A stretch of DNA of 20,248 nucleotides from JACCTH01 sp035281645 (GTDB lineage Bacteria > Actinomycetota > Acidimicrobiia > Spongiisociales > ZC4RG35), in the NCBI GenBank assembly GCA_035281645.1, contig DATEDN010000109.1, positions 1 to 20,248 of the forward strand. Direction: 5' to 3'. Below, one piece after another: positions 19,862-20,248 of this stretch (position 1 is its first letter; each line of letters begins with the position of its first letter). The notes under the pieces were generated by a model. The model was given only the letters and a program-made list of their open reading frames with translations. It did not search any database and was not told the origin of the DNA. The position numbers and the translations under genes are program-made.

Positions 19862-20248
19862 CTAACGGTCCGCCGAGACCACGTGCGTTACCGGGATCGG
19901 GAGCCGCTTCTCCAAGCGAGTAACGGCATTGCCCCGCAACCAGCGCGAGGTTCCTTTGGCGAAGGTGGAAAGAATCAAGCGGTCGTAGTCGGGATGCTCG
20001 TTCCACTCGTCGGCCGCGGCCTCGACCGGATCCTGGTCGCCCACTCGAATCGCGTCGAGTTTCACACCTTGACCCTCAAGCCGCTTGCCGGCCCTCTCTC
20101 CCGCTTCCAGGGCGACCGCTGCCGCTTCACCCTCAGTCCAGCCGCGGACGTGTTGGACCGGAGTCGCCGGAACCAGGAGTACGAAGGAGGCCGTCGGGTC
20201 GCGATCAACAAGCTGACGGAGCACGGCCGCAAGTTCGGGGCTGTCGGC
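19862..20248 (-). CDS. Universal-stress-like protein, 5' end outside the window
   Basis: The frame is open to the right edge, so the gene is partial; the GTG at 20224 is an internal Val codon rather than a start. At least 128 codons are visible. Recognisable parts are ASFVLLVPATPVQH (strand and loop), a helix with AAVALEAGERAGKRLEGQGV, IRVGDQDPVEAAADEWNEHP, then DRLILSTFAKGTSRWLRGNAVTRLEKRLPIPVTHVV. The layout resembles the UspA-like alpha/beta nucleotide-binding fold common in actinobacteria, with the G-x-x-x-x-x-S/T-type end loop replaced by KGTSRWLRGNAV. Stress or nucleotide-binding function is inferred from fold only. It converges with the SnoaL-like gene. Confidence 0.75.
   Translation of the reverse strand, partial: ADSPELAAVLRQLVDRDPTASFVLLVPATPVQHVRGWTEGEAAAVALEAGERAGKRLEGQGVKLDAIRVGDQDPVEAAADEWNEHPDYDRLILSTFAKGTSRWLRGNAVTRLEKRLPIPVTHVVSADR

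Noticed and set aside
1..20248. CRISPR array, tRNA, rRNA, complete insertion sequence, prophage genes
   Set aside because: I found no direct repeat series, cloverleaf, transposase or phage motif on either strand by reading.

Overview
The window is gene-dense, GC-rich DNA, roughly 60% GC by eye. It has many GTG/TTG starts, several promoters that look leaderless, and protein families common in soil and freshwater Actinomycetota: DUF2277, LigC-type ligase, a cyclase–ATPase–TPR giant, DinB, DUF1697, YCII, and ArsR+SRPBCC pairs. I read it as a chromosomal segment of an uncultured or little-studied high-GC actinobacterium (possibly Acidimicrobiia; this is inference). I see no rRNA, tRNA, CRISPR array, integrase or complete insertion sequence, and no gene-free stretch longer than 300 bases.

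The standout is at the left end (62-805). What looks like two broken ORFs is one reading frame interrupted by a single in-frame TGA at 293-295. The frame encodes an iodothyronine-deiodinase-like, thioredoxin-fold selenoprotein, with Sec at residue 78 in a motif FGSFT-U-PYC. A bacterial SECIS-like hairpin with a GGUC loop starts 18 nt after the TGA. Two genes follow on the same strand, a small protein of unknown function and a LigB/DODA-type extradiol dioxygenase (826-1929), probably as one transcript.

2018-5311 holds a small heat-shock protein (+) and then a minus-strand block: an alpha/beta hydrolase, an ArsR–SRPBCC pair with a clear promoter/operator, and a DUF1697–DinB pair. A PEP-mutase/isocitrate-lyase-family gene (5348-6121) diverges from DinB across a 36-bp intergenic dyad. 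6122-6261 contains a REP-like inverted repeat. 6262-7452 is a second ArsR–SRPBCC pair, divergent from a YCII-like gene across a perfect 6-bp-arm palindrome.

7486-11092 holds a ChaA-type Ca2+/H+ antiporter, a glucoamylase-like (PF10091) glycosidase, and a DUF1801–hydrolase pair. 11117-11863 encodes a conserved coiled-coil protein. The minus-strand operon 16575→11860 encodes a GyrI-like ligand-binding protein, a 1000-residue adenylate cyclase–STAND ATPase–TPR protein, and a sialidase-like (BNR) lipoprotein that seems to lack a standard start codon. The right end holds DUF2277, an ATP-dependent DNA ligase (LigC type), an MFS transporter, a possible PIN-domain toxin remnant with an intrinsic terminator, a SnoaL/NTF2-like protein, and a Usp-like gene cut by the window edge.

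A recurring feature is a TANNNT hexamer exactly 6 nt before the start codon of eight genes. It fits leaderless transcription and helps fix several starts.
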